From Fonsecaea monophora (taxonomy: Eukaryota; Ascomycota; Eurotiomycetes; Chaetothyriales; Herpotrichiellaceae): a stretch of 46,356 nucleotides of DNA. The notes below the pieces were generated by a model. It saw only the letters and a list, made by a program, of their open reading frames with translations. It was not told the origin of the DNA and ran no database searches. Positions 1-11,784 of the stretch are shown in pieces. The stretch lies in NCBI RefSeq assembly GCF_001642475.1, contig NW_019174103.1:1-46356 (forward strand), in the 5' to 3' direction. The position numbers were made by a program, and so were the translations under genes. The stretch's first letter is position 1. Every line of letters starts with the position of its first letter.

Positions 1-1544
1 CCCGTAGTAGGTTATGACGGTCCTCCCTCTATATAAGGCTCCTGGCGGGTCGCCCTCTTAGGCGCCATCGTACCGCGTGCGACGCGCCGGGACGTCGCTC
101 CCTCCGACCGATCTTGAGGGATGCTTTGAGAATGTCAGGAACGGCCTATGGAGATAGGCAGAGGGTAGCGATGGGTACAGGTAGGTATAGGTATTCCTTG
201 ATAGTATATCTTAACTGAAACTCAAAGCATAAGGGAAGGAAGCTTCCCTCAGGCGGTGAGCATGCGGTGCTCAAATAATAAGGGGTTGTCACGTGTGAGT
301 TATGCTTGGCGGTTCGTGACAGTTAGGCTTCCTTAGTTACAGTCCTTATATTATATAAGCTAGGTCGAGAGTACGTAAGGTATAAATAGTTAAGTAACTT
401 TAGAATAGTATAGTAAAGTAGATATTATAAGTTAACTACGAGAGAGTATAACTATAAAAGGGTAATAAGCGTAGCTATATACTTATAAGGTATATCCCGA
501 ATAGGTAACTAGGAATGGTATGTCGATATATTAATATGCGGGCATACTAATATATCGCTATATCGTAAGTTTCCTCTTTTAGTAGTTACGTACAGTACGT
601 AACCTAGCCTTATCCTCTATTAGGCTGCCGCGCCCCGGCAGACCTGCCCCCGGACGCCCCGCGTCTCCGGTCATATGAAGGCCGTTTCTAACATTAGGTT
701 ATTAAAGTGTTCATGAACCCCCAACCCCGCGGGAACCCCAGAGTCGACAAAAGCACCACATGCTCAATATTAAGTCACGCTAGGCGACTAAGCATTCTTA
801 GGTTTTATATACCCTATGCCTTGATTTGACTTCAGTAGTGTCAATCAATCACAGTACTAGACAAGATCCCCTCAGAGGTCGTAGTTACGGTCATAGACTA
901 CCTGGTACTGCACTTGGGAAAGGTCTGAGTCAGAAGGGGAGGTGTGGGCGATTCGTGCCACTTTATGGCGGGAAAAGATAGCTGAGAGAAAGATCGCCCA
1001 CTACCGCAACCTTTACCCCATTCCTAAACTTCAGCCCTGACTTCTTGTTCGTCCGGCAGACCTTTACCCTTCCTTTTGACACTGCGGCGGTACAGACCCG
1101 GGGAGAGCCAGCAGGCGCCGGGTTAAACGGGTAAACGGTGCGACGCGCGAAGAAGAAGCCTTGAAACCAGTCCTTATATTCGTAAACTAGTTGTGTAAAT
1201 TGATGGCTACAGAACTCAACCTCGGCGTTGTCGCCTATATTACACGGAGTAGTGGAGCTGTCACGTTAGATAAACCAAAACTCGTTACTCAATTGCCATC
1301 AGTTCTGAACTCGGCTGGCCCAGCATCCTCACTTTCCTACTGCCTTGTCTAATTACTTCTCAATCTTTGCATAGTACTAATTGATCCCTACGCGGCAGGC
1401 CATCACTATGCACAAGTTATCTACATAATCGACTCCTTTAGGTAATTCGCAGCTTAGATTTCTTCTGAATCGACAATCTCCTAGACACATCTCTTCCAGG
1501 AGTTTTAGTGCGCTTCATTCGCTAGATGACGGAGTTACATTCTG
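1..1544. other. Left flank without a recognisable gene
   Basis: I see no coding sequence here. Positions 313-620 hold a RIP-damaged repeat listed separately. Just before it, 287-321 is an imperfect palindrome that opens with tgtcacg and closes with cgtgaca, like the termini of LTR-type elements. From about 630 to 1544 base composition returns to that of the gene islands, CpA and TpG dinucleotides are common again, and no repeat or ORF of note is visible. It would contain the 3' untranslated region of the reverse-strand SDR that ends at 1545. Confidence 0.6.
313..620 (+). repeat. RIP-damaged inverted repeat, left copy
   Basis: This AT-rich stretch matches the reverse complement of the window's right-hand repeat in two blocks. 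Positions 313-406 correspond to about 11228-11140 and 407-620 to about 10550-10320. Shared landmarks include a run read here as aactataaaagggtaataag and the phrase atatataagctaggtcgaga. Differences are mainly C/T and G/A transitions, and TA dinucleotides are abundant, as expected from RIP. It contains no open frame. The family is not identified; a degraded transposon fragment is the simplest reading. Confidence 0.75.
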
Positions 1545-2300
1545 CTACTCTGACTCTAGAGGTACCTTCACTATCGGTCCTAGTAAAGCGCCTCCATCAA
1601 TGACAAATTCTGACCCCGTGCTAAAAGTGGCGCTGGCCGCAAGGTACACCATGAGAGAGGTGACCTCATCAGTCTTGCCCATGCGAGGAATTGGCTGTTG
1701 AGAATAGGATTCTGGGGTGACTTTCTCAGTCATGGGCGTCTCTACCGCACCAGGATGGACCGAGACGACGCGAATATTGTCCTGGGCGAGCTCAAGCGCA
1801 TTGGCCTTTGTGAGGCCACGCAGACCCCACTTCGCCGCCACGTAGGATGATGTGTAGGCGAAGCCCTGTAAGCCGGCTGTCGAGGAGACGTTGATAATGA
1901 CGCCTCCTCTCCCAGTCTTCTTGATTGAGGGGACGACTTCTCGGGTGCCGATGAACGGACCCACAAGGTCAATGTCAACAACTCTCTTGAATTCCTCGGT
2001 GCTCGTCGCCCCCAGGGGTTTCCACAGAACGACCCCGGCATTGTTGATGAGAATGTCAACGGGACCAAACTCCCGCTCGGTCAGCGCGATGATATGCCTC
2101 CACGATTCGTCCGAAGTGACGTCGAGCTTTGCGAAGCGCGCAGAATCTCCCAGTTCAACTGCCAGCGTCTGGCCCTCATTTTCAAGGACGTCGCCAATGA
2201 CAACTTTCCCTCCTTCGGCCACGAATCCACGAACGTGAGAAGCGCCCATTCCGCGGGCACCGCCCGTGATGATGCTCACTGTCCCGTCAAGCCTCCCCAT
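1545..2300 (-). CDS. Short-chain dehydrogenase/reductase (classical SDR)
   Basis: This single-exon gene encodes 251 aa, the usual length for a classical SDR. The N-terminal Rossmann fold has the cofactor motif TGGARGMG (residues 12-19). The structural NNAG motif is at 87-90, and the catalytic Ser-Tyr-Lys set is S140, Y153 and K157 in YVAAK. The protein resembles 3-alpha/20-beta-hydroxysteroid dehydrogenase-like SDRs, NAD(P)-dependent enzymes that interconvert hydroxyl and keto groups; the substrate is unknown. The start at 2300 gives a complete N-terminus just ahead of the first beta strand. No signal peptide is visible, so it is probably cytosolic. It lies downstream of, and on the same strand as, the Baeyer-Villiger-type monooxygenase, and a ketone made by the SDR would be a natural substrate for that enzyme (inference). 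Confidence 0.9.
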   Translation of the reverse strand: MGRLDGTVSIITGGARGMGASHVRGFVAEGGKVVIGDVLENEGQTLAVELGDSARFAKLDVTSDESWRHIIALTEREFGPVDILINNAGVVLWKPLGATSTEEFKRVVDIDLVGPFIGTREVVPSIKKTGRGGVIINVSSTAGLQGFAYTSSYVAAKWGLRGLTKANALELAQDNIRVVSVHPGAVETPMTEKVTPESYSQQPIPRMGKTDEVTSLMVYLAASATFSTGSEFVIDGGALLGPIVKVPLESE

Positions 2301-2950
2301 CTTTCTTACTATGATTTTTGGGCTTTCGATTTAATGCATGGGCTTTGGCGCCAATTCTAAACCACCTGTCTCGTTGACGTTGCAAGGTGTCTTGAGCGGA
2401 TGAGCCAGCGCCCCTGGACTGATACCAAGACGGCTTAGGAACGGGCGTTAAAGATGTGCTCTGAGCCGCTTGAACCTTTGCTCAAAATTGGACCGATCGA
2501 AAGGAAGGAGAAAAGGATATATTAAGGGATGCTGCTGTACGCCTAAAGTAAATGACAAACTGGAGCCTCTCTTTGTATCCCAGGCTCCCGGGTCTCTTAC
2601 CCGGACGAGTCAGAACATTTCACGCGCCAGTATCCTTCGCCATGGTCATTCGGTGTACGAGGGCCTCGATGGGAGGTAGCGTCCAGTCCTACTTTAGCGG
2701 TCACCTGCACTACATTCTTTACTTCTACCAGTTCCCGACAGAATAAGAGGTAGGCTAGATTCTTCCCTTTCGGATCGGGAAAATCATATGACGGCAGATA
2801 CGGCAGATTCGGCAGAATAGCCGAATACTCTGCTGAAGTGTTAATTGAAGGATATCTCATTCTTGATGTCTCCGTTGTTCAGCTATTGATAATCCCCTAA
2901 AGCGATGACTGTCCTCCTATGGCTGGACCCGGACCCTGTTGTATTGCCAA
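2301..2950. other. Intergenic region between SDR and monooxygenase
   Basis: About 650 bp separate the 3' end of the reverse-strand monooxygenase from the start of the reverse-strand SDR. It must hold the SDR promoter and the monooxygenase 3' UTR. Composition is that of the neighbouring genes, with no RIP signature. I see no convincing ORF or repeat. Confidence 0.5.
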
Positions 2951-4844
2951 TCAGACAGACCGTTGATTGAGGAATGCCTTCGTAACAGGGGATTGTTTTT
3001 CTCCTGGTGGTGCTTGTAGAGCGATCCATTCCTTCCAGTTAATAGACCGCAGCCTCCATTTCATAACCAAGATGTGTCGATGATGCAGCACGGTGTTATG
3101 ATTGTTCTGGTCTTTCACAGTAGAATTGCCGCAATTTGGATTCTGCATAACCACATTCCTGAGCTTCCACTGGATTTCTTTATTGTAAACGTCCTCAAAC
3201 TGCGGCTCAGGCATCATGGCAAACTTTAGTCCGAGCTTGTTGCGTCGAAAGATTTCTCTGACTAGCATTGAAATGAACTTAGAGGCGAGTTCGTTGATGT
3301 CGTGGATGTTAGAGGAGAAAGTGTTGGCATTTGGGCCGTTGCAGTAGAAGAAGTTAGGAAAGTTCGAAGTGGCCACGCCGTAGATACTTGAAGGATATTC
3401 CTTCCATTGTTCCTGTAAATCAATGCCATTTCTACCGGTCACCCTTTCGTGTTCAAGGAATTGAGCTGCATTGAAGCCCGTTCCGATGATAATAACATCG
3501 AAATCTCGCTTATTTTCTTCGTTAGTGATCCTGTCTAATGAGATGATCCCCGTTTTAGTATAACGGACGATCTTTTCTTTCGCCAAGGTGCAGTTTGATT
3601 TCATAAGGGATGGATAGAAAGTGTTCAAGAACAACGGTCGTTTGCATAGAACTGCACTCAGCATCGTTAGCCTTGATACAGCACCCGTCGACGTACGGAG
3701 TAGAATACGCACATTTGAAATCTGGCCGCAAGATATCCCGTAGCTCAGGCTCTTTGACTTGCTGCTCAAGGAAGTCATGGCCCTTCTTCGTGAAAGATTC
3801 GTTCAACCAACTGCCTTCGGTGACGAGCAGTTGGCCAAAGATGTATCCTTTCATGATCTCTATGAAGCGAACAGCGATAGCAAACAAAGGCAAATGTCTC
3901 ATACACCACATAAATGTGCTGGAAGAGTTAGCTATGATTGTAGGATTGAAAAAAAGCAAGAATCTTTGTAGGGGACTTACTCTGAATGTTTGAAGTCTTC
4001 TCTCGGTAAGACCATAGGCGGCGTACGCATATATACCGTCAAATGTTCCACCTTATCCACGATCTCAGGAATGATTTGAGCCGAACTTGGACCGCAGCCG
4101 ACTACAGCCACTCGCTTATTAGTTAGATCGACGTCGCTGTTCCAAGCCGACGTATGCCAGTATAGACCTTGGTAGTCTTCGAGACCTGGAATGCCACCGA
4201 ACTTAGGGCGATCTAGATTACCAATGGCATGGATGACAACGTCGGCAGTCCAGTGCTCGAGGTTACCAGAATTTTGGTTTTCTGTCTGCACATGCCAGAC
4301 AAAACTTTGATCGTCCCATCGACAGCTGTTGACAAAAGTCCTGAACTGGGTACACCGGTCGACTCCGTAATGGCGTGCCATCCTTTCGTAAAAGGTCTGG
4401 ATCTGGTCGCGTGTGGCATACGTATGTGTGTATTCTGTTGCGGTTGGCATTAGGGACAACGACCCGCAATAACAAGGGTCTTCGGATATGTAAGGAGAGG
4501 TACTTACCAGTATTAATCATCATTCGACTGGAATACATCAAAGCAGGAACGTCACATGCACATCCAGGATATCGATTCTTCTCCCAGACTCCCCCGAACC
4601 CATCTAGGACGTCGAAAACCACCATTTCTTTCGTGGTGATAGTCTTGTCATCTAGAAGAGTCGCGGCTTGAGTAATGCCAGCCACGCCAGCTCCCACAAC
4701 AATAACCTTGATGTGGCCGCGGGAGATGCTGTGATTTGTTTTTTCGATGGACAACGAGTTTACACCGTTCATGGTGGCATACAAGTTCCCATCCACGATG
4801 CCGCGACTCCCCTGGAGGTGCTCTGAAATCTCCGACTTCTCCAT
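2951..4844 (-). CDS. Baeyer-Villiger-type FAD monooxygenase
   Basis: Four exons (4844-4508, 4434-3981, 3918-3713, 3651-2951) give 565 aa. The three introns are 73, 62 and 61 nt, with GT..AG ends and gctaac-type branch sites. The FAD-binding motif GAGVAG is at residues 51-56. The Baeyer-Villiger fingerprint YQGLYWHTSAW is at 200-210, and a second, NADPH-side Rossmann motif VGCGPSSA follows from 224. Splicing at 3713/3651 restores the conserved CKRPLF..TFYPSL segment, and IIGTGF appears later, as in other fungal members. Such enzymes insert oxygen next to a ketone to give an ester or lactone, or oxidise heteroatoms. The gene is divergent from the MFS pump at 5680 and shares its 835-bp promoter region. 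The length is typical of the family and no lesion is visible. The exact substrate is unknown. Confidence 0.88.
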
Positions 4845-5679
4845 TTTGACTGATGAGCTCAGGACTTACTAGAACGCAAATATTTTGGACCAAAAAGGTG
4901 ATGTTAGGTCTTATTGACTATGACTTGCAGTCGTCCGTCAAGTTTTTCTCGACTTTGTGAATCGAACATTATATCAACATGGACTTGGCATTGATTCGGC
5001 AAGGGATTGCCGTTAATTGAACACATCCCGCTAGTTCTGCCCCTTCAGCTCAAGTGCCGGATTCATGGGCCGTGTGTCTTCGAACGGGAGCAACTGGTCC
5101 CTTCTCCCGCGAAACAATACCAATACCCACAGGGAAGTTGAACTGCCGCACTGAAAGACTTCCCTTAACGGCTGTCCAGATCAGCTTAATGAAACCTAGA
5201 CGTTTGTTGGCCAGACCTCAATGTTTCCTTCTGGATGTCATGGTGATTGGACCACTACGAATCGACATCCGTGGAAGGTCAATTCGTAGCATTTCGACTC
5301 ATTTTCAATCCCCTCTTCTCAACTCGCCTTATTTGATAAGAGTGGAACACGGACACGGGTAGATCCCGCGACAGTCCATGTCCGACCTCACTTTCTCTTC
5401 AGGTCAAGAACGAGTAAGTCGCGATAATCCACGATTAACCCCGGAGAAGCGGGCCGGTTTGCGTTCCAGAACCCTCGTCCTTCTCCAGGATCCATTTACC
5501 CCGGATACCCCTCCAGGCTCCAGGGGTTCTGGACCATAGCACATTCATATTAGGCCATATTTCTCTTGTGATTAACCGAGACAAACCTCCGCTCATGTAT
5601 AAAATGCGGTGGGGTGCCCGCCCTCCTCCGAAAAGATTAATGAATACATGGGCCGGTCTCAAGTGAAGGCACAAGAACG
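4845..5679. promoter_or_regulatory. Divergent promoter region, monooxygenase / MFS pump
   Basis: This 835-bp region lies between two genes transcribed away from each other and must contain both promoters, which allows shared regulation. A TATA-like tataaaa at 5598-5604 lies 76 bp upstream of the pump ATG at 5680. I could not find a repeated operator-like motif that would name a regulator. Confidence 0.5.
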
Positions 5680-7621
5680 ATGGCTGAAACCAAACCCCAG
5701 GAAGAAATTGTCCAATACGACGTTAAGCCGTATGCCCAACAGTCGGAATTCGAGCACCATGGCGATCACCATATCACAGAGAAGGAGCAGAAGGCCATCG
5801 ACCATCAACGCTCTGTTGCACTTTCGGCAGATCTCGCGGAGCTGGGAGCCCAATACTTCTTCAGCCCTCCCATAGTAGGGACTGTCATTTCTGTTGCATC
5901 TTTTGTCTGCGGTAGCTATTGGATGTTCATCGGTCCAGCAGCTGTGCTGGCTGACATTGCTGCCGATATTGGAGGGACCGGAAATGCCAGTCTTTTCTCG
6001 ATCGTATGGAGCCTCTGCCAGCCTATCAGCCTCCTTCTTTTCGGCCGTCTCTCTGATCGCTTTGGCCGGCGCTATTTCGTTCTCGGAGCAAACTTGTTGA
6101 GCGTGCTCGGAGGAATTGTAGCGGCCACGGCACACAACATGAATCAGCTCATCGGCGCCAACGTTCTGCTCGGACTAGGCTCGGGTGTCGCCGCGGCCTA
6201 TCCCCTCCTACTTGGCGAAATCGTCCCAAACAAGTTCAAATTCTGGGTGGTGATGATCATGAATGCCTTTGCTCTTCCGCTCGACTTCTCCGCGTACCTT
6301 TCTGTTCGACTGCTTCGTACAAAATCCTGGAGGTGGATCTACTACATTGGAATCATTATAAATGGTAAGCACGTTGATGGGAATCCTTCATTTGGCGAAC
6401 AGAGATGCTGACTTCTTTGGTCAAAGGTCTATCCATTTCTTGCTTCTTTTTCTTCTACCGTCCTCCAACGTTCACGATGTTGCACAGCTCCGAGCGCAAA
6501 CGCAGAGATGAGATCAAACATATCGACTTTTTGGGGCTTTTCCTTCTCATCGCTGGCCTTTGCCTCTTCCTTCTTGGAGTTGCGTGGGGTGGCCAGCCTC
6601 TACCATGGCAATCACCGACCATCTTGGGCCTCCTCATTTCCGGATTTGTGGGGATTGTCCTCTTCATTTTGTGGGAGATGTTTTCAAAGGTTGAATATCC
6701 GATCATACCTTTACGCCTCTTCAAGGACCTCAGGGGTTTTACCTGCTGTGCCATCCTGTCGGCCACCTCGGGCACCTCGTATACCGCTCTTAACATCGTC
6801 TGGCCTTCTGAAGTCAATACTATATACGGAGCAGACTTGACCTGGCAAGAATCTGGCTGGCTAGCGAATATCATCAGTCTCAGCAACTTTGTCGGCATCG
6901 TCATACTATCCCCGATCACCACCTGGCATGGAAAAGTAAAATGGAAAGTACTCTTCGGAGCCTGCTGGATGGCCGCTTTCAGCGGTGCGGTCTCGGTCCT
7001 CAAACCTGACAATCTGAAAACTGCTATTGCCTTGATGATTCTTACTCCCATTACTACTGGATGGCTCGAGTTAGCCTCCACATTAATGGTCCAATACATT
7101 GTACCAGACGAAGATCTAGGCGTCGGATTCGGTATGTGGAGGCCAACTATTACCCTTGAAACTGTGAAATAAGACTAACGTGTCACTTAGCCGTAGTATG
7201 CGCTGCTCGAAATGTCGCTGGATCTATCTTCACGGCTATCTATATCGCCATCCTGAGTAACAAGGCTGCTCAGAAAATTCCAGAATACGTCATACCGGCA
7301 GCGCAGAACGCTGGCCTTCCGGCGAGTTCTATTCCAGCCCTCTTAACAGCCTTGGGGGCGGGAACAGCAGAAGCCTTGCAGAGTGTGAAGGGGATGAATA
7401 ATGCTATCCTTGCAGCCGTCACATCTGCCACCGCGTATGCTCAAGCCGCGGCGTACGCATACGTCTACTACGCAGCCTTGGCCATAGGACTGGTTGCAGT
7501 GCTTGCTGCAGTCTTCCTTGCCGACATGGACCAGTACCTCACGGGCCATGTCTCGCGAAAGGTCTATCATCGCAAGGAAATTGCCATTGATAAGAAGCAA
7601 CTCGAAACGGGTCAATCCTAA
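5680..7621 (+). CDS. MFS efflux transporter, TRI12-like (14-helix drug pump type)
   Basis: Three exons (5680-6364, 6427-7131, 7191-7621), with introns of 62 and 59 nt, encode 606 aa. After a hydrophilic N-terminus of about 55 residues come many membrane-spanning segments. The family loop between helices 2 and 3 is clear (GRLSDRFGRRY), as is the LLGEIVPNKFKF stretch after helix 5 and the SWRWIYYIGIIINGLS stretch across the first splice. These features and the length fit the fungal trichothecene-efflux-pump family, which exports toxic metabolites across the plasma membrane. It is divergent from the monooxygenase and convergent with the dioxygenase at 8224. In context it probably exports the product of this small cluster or a toxic substrate (inference). 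The sequence appears intact. Confidence 0.88.
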
Positions 7622-8223
7622 GAATGGCTGCTTAAGAAGTCTCCTTCAGCATGGTGAAAGGCCCCGGAGAATGCCCGTTCTATAGAACATGGCTCGTTCC
7701 TCAATCCTTGAGTAGAATTATCCATGGAAAGTAATTTGGGGGTTTCTTTTTGGTGTTGGTTCCGGGCCTGTCATGTCAGGCCAAATCACCTTCTGTACTG
7801 ATGCTTACCGACGTCCCTCGGCATAGAGCTTGACCAACCTGCTTGCCTACGTATTCGCCGGTACCACGGGCAGCAGCCAAGTCTCCCATCCAGGACGCGT
7901 GGTGTTATTACCGGAGATTGTTTGTCAATCAACTTCATATCTGATCAAACCATCTTCCATTTTAGTTGATAATATAAGGAGACTAGTATGATATCTCTTC
8001 TCTTATCTGCCTCGCACCTTAGTTTCTCAATGTCATGGCATGCCGAAGTCGGATGTAAATGCAAATTGCTGCGCTCGAGCGTGGGAAGCTCCCTTTTGCA
8101 TAGCACTTTTCATGGATAGGTACCGGTGTTTTAGGCAGAATCCGCGCGAAGGAGGGGAAAAAGAGAGTCATATCTAAAATACTACCAGAAGTTTACTACA
8201 TGAGAACAATTCCCTTATATGAT
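7622..8223. other. Convergent 3' intergenic region
   Basis: About 600 bp lie between the ends of the converging MFS pump and dioxygenase genes. It should hold two 3' UTRs and polyadenylation signals. I see no gene, repeat or RIP signature. Confidence 0.5.
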
Positions 8224-9452
8224 TCACACAAAGTTATGGATCTTGATGCTCTTGACCACCTCGGGTTCTTCATTGAGGTAAATCGCAGCCATTTTTGCGT
8301 TGTCCCTTGTTCTGGCTTTCACCCACTCCCCAGCCGTGACCCCATTTGCTTCTCCCAGTCTTGAACTTGAGCTCCAGTTCTTCAAGAGGACACTGTCCAC
8401 CGGCTTCAACTCGACGTCGTCTTCAAATCGTAGGAAATAGATAACTCCTATCCTGTCCAGTGCAACCTGGTCAGGAGGGGGAGACACCACGCGGTGTACG
8501 CTGCTCTTAAGGTAGCCGTTAGAGACGAAGTCCATCATGTCGGCGATATTGACGGTGATGCTTGCTGGATGTGCCTTGACATATTTCCATTTTCCTTCGG
8601 GGGTTTTCACCTGTAGCCCCGCCACTGGCTGCCGAAATAACATGGTTAGGCTCCCAAAGTCTGTGTGGCCACGCACGGGAGGGGTGTTTCCAAGCTTTTT
8701 GATCTCCTCCACCGTTCTTGCATTATTTTTTAGGTACCTGAGGTTGCAGCCGCTTTTCTGATCATAGCGATGTTTAGACACGAAGTAGTCCTCGGGAAGC
8801 TCTAGAACAATCGCAATCAAACGTAGTAGCCTGTACCCGATGTATTCGTGCATATGACGGGAGAATCGTTCGATTTCACCGATGTTTTGCTGGATTAAAG
8901 CCGGATGCGGTCGTTGGCCGAACTGAGAATAAAACTTTGCGAACCCGTACACCTCTATATTGTCGAAAACTCCCGGCACAAGCTCGCGATTGCCTGCCGA
9001 CCTGTAGCCAACATATCCATCTTTGCTAAGGTCGGCTTCGTAGCTGAGTTTTTCGGCCAAGGGTAAGTTGAACAAATCTCGAGCGAATGCGAATTGGCGA
9101 TCGATCTCATCCTGAGTTAGTCCAAAATTGGTAATATAAAAAAAACCTGTATTCATGTGAGCCAAATTCCAGATCTAGCTTGGATGCATATGGGTTCTCT
9201 ACCTGTATTGTTTACAGCATCCTTCAGCTGCGCAGCGAGCTTTTGTTTTCCTCCAGGTCTATCAAAGAGGGAGAGATCCAGAGCAATAAGATCTGCCCAA
9301 TCCACTGGAAATTTATCAATGGCTCTGATGTTGAGAAAACCGGACCAAGAGGACTCACAGTCAGCGATAGTCTCAGGAGGGTAATCATATATGATAGGAT
9401 TCTCTGTGTAGCCAGTAGACGCATTGTCTGGCCGTTGGATTGTCTGAGCCAT
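8224..9452 (-). CDS. 2-oxoglutarate/Fe(II) dioxygenase (isopenicillin N synthase-like)
   Basis: Two exons (9452-9203, 9146-8224), joined across a 56-nt intron, give 390 aa. The first half has the DIOX_N pattern, including GFFYITNFG at about 84-92. The C-terminal jelly-roll carries the iron triad: H244 and D246 in VRGHTDFGS, and H301 in SSVHRVVSP. R315 in LDRIGVIYF is the likely 2-oxoglutarate-binding arginine. Such enzymes couple decarboxylation of 2-oxoglutarate to hydroxylation, desaturation or ring formation. The C-terminal EWVKART segment is common in fungal homologues. A TATA-like element (tataaac on the reverse strand, about 9525-9519) lies roughly 70 bp upstream of the start. It is the last gene of the oxidative group before the RIP-damaged repeats. 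The substrate is unknown. Confidence 0.88.
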
Positions 9453-10319
9453 GTTGAGCAGTCTATCGCAATGCCTGACAGAGTAAAATGAGGTCCTCGG
9501 TAGAAGAACAGATCCCTCGTTTATAGCGCCAGAAATAGTAGATAACCTTTTGGCCCAGAGCCTCTACTAGGTAGCCACTGGAGAAATAGGATGATGCATT
9601 CCACAGGGCCAGAGTACCTGAGAAGCCATCCATCCTTTAATATTAGCTAGAGCGGGTAAGCTCAGCCGAAGCTACCAAACAAGGGCCGCTGGAGGAATGA
9701 AAATGTGAGGGATTCTCCATCCGGGATAGTATTACCAACTACTAAAAGAACCTTAGTCAAGGTTCACACCAGCCTCCAGAAGAAGGAACTAAACTAAACT
9801 AGTTAAAGAGAGAGGGGGGCTACACCCTAAAATAGAAAAGAGGCGCTTAGTCGTAATTAGTATACTTAGTACCGAGCACTACCAATTAGTACTAAGTAGA
9901 ATAACTAAGATAGAGAAGAGGCGCTTAGTTATAATTAGTACGCTTAGTAAAGAGTACTACTAAGCGGTACTAAGTAGAGTAAAACTTATAGATATATATA
10001 GGAAGGATAACTCTAGGGAGATGTCCTCATAGTTAACTTTATTCATTAATAATTAAGTTCCTTTAGTAATTATTAAACGATTAACTAGGAATAAAGCTTA
10101 AGCTATTAACAAAATATTATCTATAGATAGATGGATAGATAGAAAGAATAAATTAAACGCTTGAATAATACCTACGATACTATATTAACTATAAATAGAA
10201 TAACTAAGTATAGCTACTACTTATAGTATAAATAGCTTTTAATAATAATATAACCGTTTGTTATAAACAGCCTGATATGCGGCCCTCGGGTAGGGTGTCT
10301 AAGGGGAGGACTGCCGAGT
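9453..10319. other. Gene-free stretch entering RIP-damaged DNA
   Basis: The first 300 bp look like ordinary promoter DNA for the dioxygenase. From about 9780 the sequence becomes AT-rich, full of TA and poor in CpA. A unit of about 70 bp beginning agaggcgcttagt occurs twice (about 9839-9905 and 9914-9982). The tail of the second copy contains a small inverted repeat (ctactaagcggtactaagtag). No coding sequence is visible. Confidence 0.55.
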
Positions 10320-11228
10320 AGGTAGTACGTAAGGGATAAGGTAGAGAAGTTACGTATAGAACGTAACTTACGAAAGAGGAAATACGATATAGTGATACAT
10401 TAGTATAGGGTATATTAATATATTAATGTACTATTTCTAGTTACCTATTCGGGATAGACATATAAGTATATAGCTACGCTTATTACCCTTTTATAGTTAT
10501 ACTCTCTCGTAGTTGATTTATAATATTTACTTTACTAGACTATTATTACGAGATGCTTGATGTCACGAACACCCACGTGACATTAGACACTCGGCTTAGG
10601 CCACTGACTAAGGAGTTAGGCCGCCAGCCAAGTAGCTGGCTTACCGCATATATATAGTAAGAGGGGTCGTACCTATCAACCTTAAAGCCTCTTTAAGCGT
10701 TAACATCTCTATCTATAGGCTAGTTATCTATCATTATTGATCCTATAGTACATACATTCACCCTCCAGTTAGCTAACTGGTCTGATACTTTACACGTGAG
10801 GTGTCAGTAGTAAACCCGAGGTGGTTTACTTAGTGATATAGTAGTAGAACGGTATAGTAGAGACGAAAACTAAGAGTATAGTATATAGAACCATACGTAA
10901 AGCACTTAACCGAGAGGAACTCGATTATTTATAAACGAAGTTAACTACGAGAGAGAACTATAGAAAGTTTAGAAACTATATAGGCGTTATATTCTAGTAT
11001 AGCTCTCTTACGCTCTATTATATCCTAAGAGTAGGATAGAGTATAATAGATCTACTTACGTAATGTCCTTACGTCATGACCTCGGTCGACCTCCCCTTCT
11101 TATACCCGCGGTGGTCTCCCTAAAGGCCTATTCGTAATAACTATTCTAAAGTTATACTACTATTTATACCTTACGTCCTCTCGACCTAGCTTATATAATA
11201 AAGGAACTATAACTGAGGAAGTCTAACT
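10320..11228 (-). repeat. RIP-damaged inverted repeat, right copy, split by an insertion
   Basis: Blocks at 10320-10550 and about 11140-11228 are reverse complements of 407-620 and 313-406, so this is a second, inverted copy of the left repeat. The two blocks are contiguous in the left copy but separated here by about 590 bp. That points to a later insertion. Part of the inserted DNA (about 10790-10930) is the reverse complement of the 3' two thirds of the Gypsy LTR found at 29130. It includes the stretch matching ataaataatcgagt and the purine/pyrimidine phrase around actaagagtatagt. I found no clean target-site duplication. Confidence 0.7.
10559..11139 (-). mobile_element. Decayed LTR-retroelement fragment inserted in the right repeat
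   Basis: The segment begins near a short palindrome (tgtcacgaacacccacgtgaca, about 10564-10585). It then contains a reverse-complement match to the 3' part of the 423-bp LTR of the Gypsy element downstream. The 5' part of that LTR cannot be aligned with confidence, so this is either a solo LTR of a related family or a truncated copy. It holds no ORF and is strongly TA-enriched, as expected after RIP. Confidence 0.5.
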
Positions 11229-11784
11229 CCGTTAGGCTATATAGGAAGTAGCTCTAATATTAGACCTTTTAAACGATTTACCGTAAATCGTTTATAGCAT
11301 TACTAATAGATTAGATAAGTAGTAACTCTTTTCTATTCCTAATGCCTTCCTACTTTATTCTTAAGATCCTAGAAGGTTCTAGAGGGTATATTAGTAGAAG
11401 ATAAAGGTCTAAATGAAGTAAAAAGTAAATTAAGAGAAGGAAACGGGACCCTAACGCTACCATCCAGCTACTATAATGTTAGGGCCTGTATAGATAAATT
11501 TTCGTCCGTTCCTACTAGTCTATAAGATCGGACGTCTGAAGGCCAGGAGCTGAGTATATAGCTTAGGTAATCCGTAAAATAACATCCTGTCTTTCGAATA
11601 GGTAGTTTGATAGATAAGCTCCTTATCGGCTAAATAATCTAGCATTTCCTGGTAGAACGATTAGGCATCATTGTTGCCATGGGCACAGCTCGTCTTCAAC
11701 AACCATAAGAATCCGACAGGGATATCCCCCTTCTAAGCTAACTACGGAAGGCATCCTGAGACTTCTTTCGATATCCGACCGCCA
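11229..11784. other. RIP-damaged noncoding stretch
   Basis: The AT-rich, CpA-poor composition continues to about 11670. I see no ORF, and no repeat that I can align elsewhere in the window. After about 11670 normal composition resumes, close to the retroelement-like reading frame at 11785. Confidence 0.45.

Noticed and set aside
6455..7099. A 214-codon reverse frame opposite the MFS pump.
   Set aside because: The forward strand encodes membrane helices and splices cleanly; the reverse frame has no recognisable features.
1545..9452. Identification of region A as part of a named meroterpenoid or mycotoxin cluster.
   Set aside because: The enzyme types are shared by many clusters, no backbone enzyme is present, and the dioxygenase is of the isopenicillin-N-synthase-like type rather than the phytanoyl-CoA-type found in several meroterpenoid clusters.
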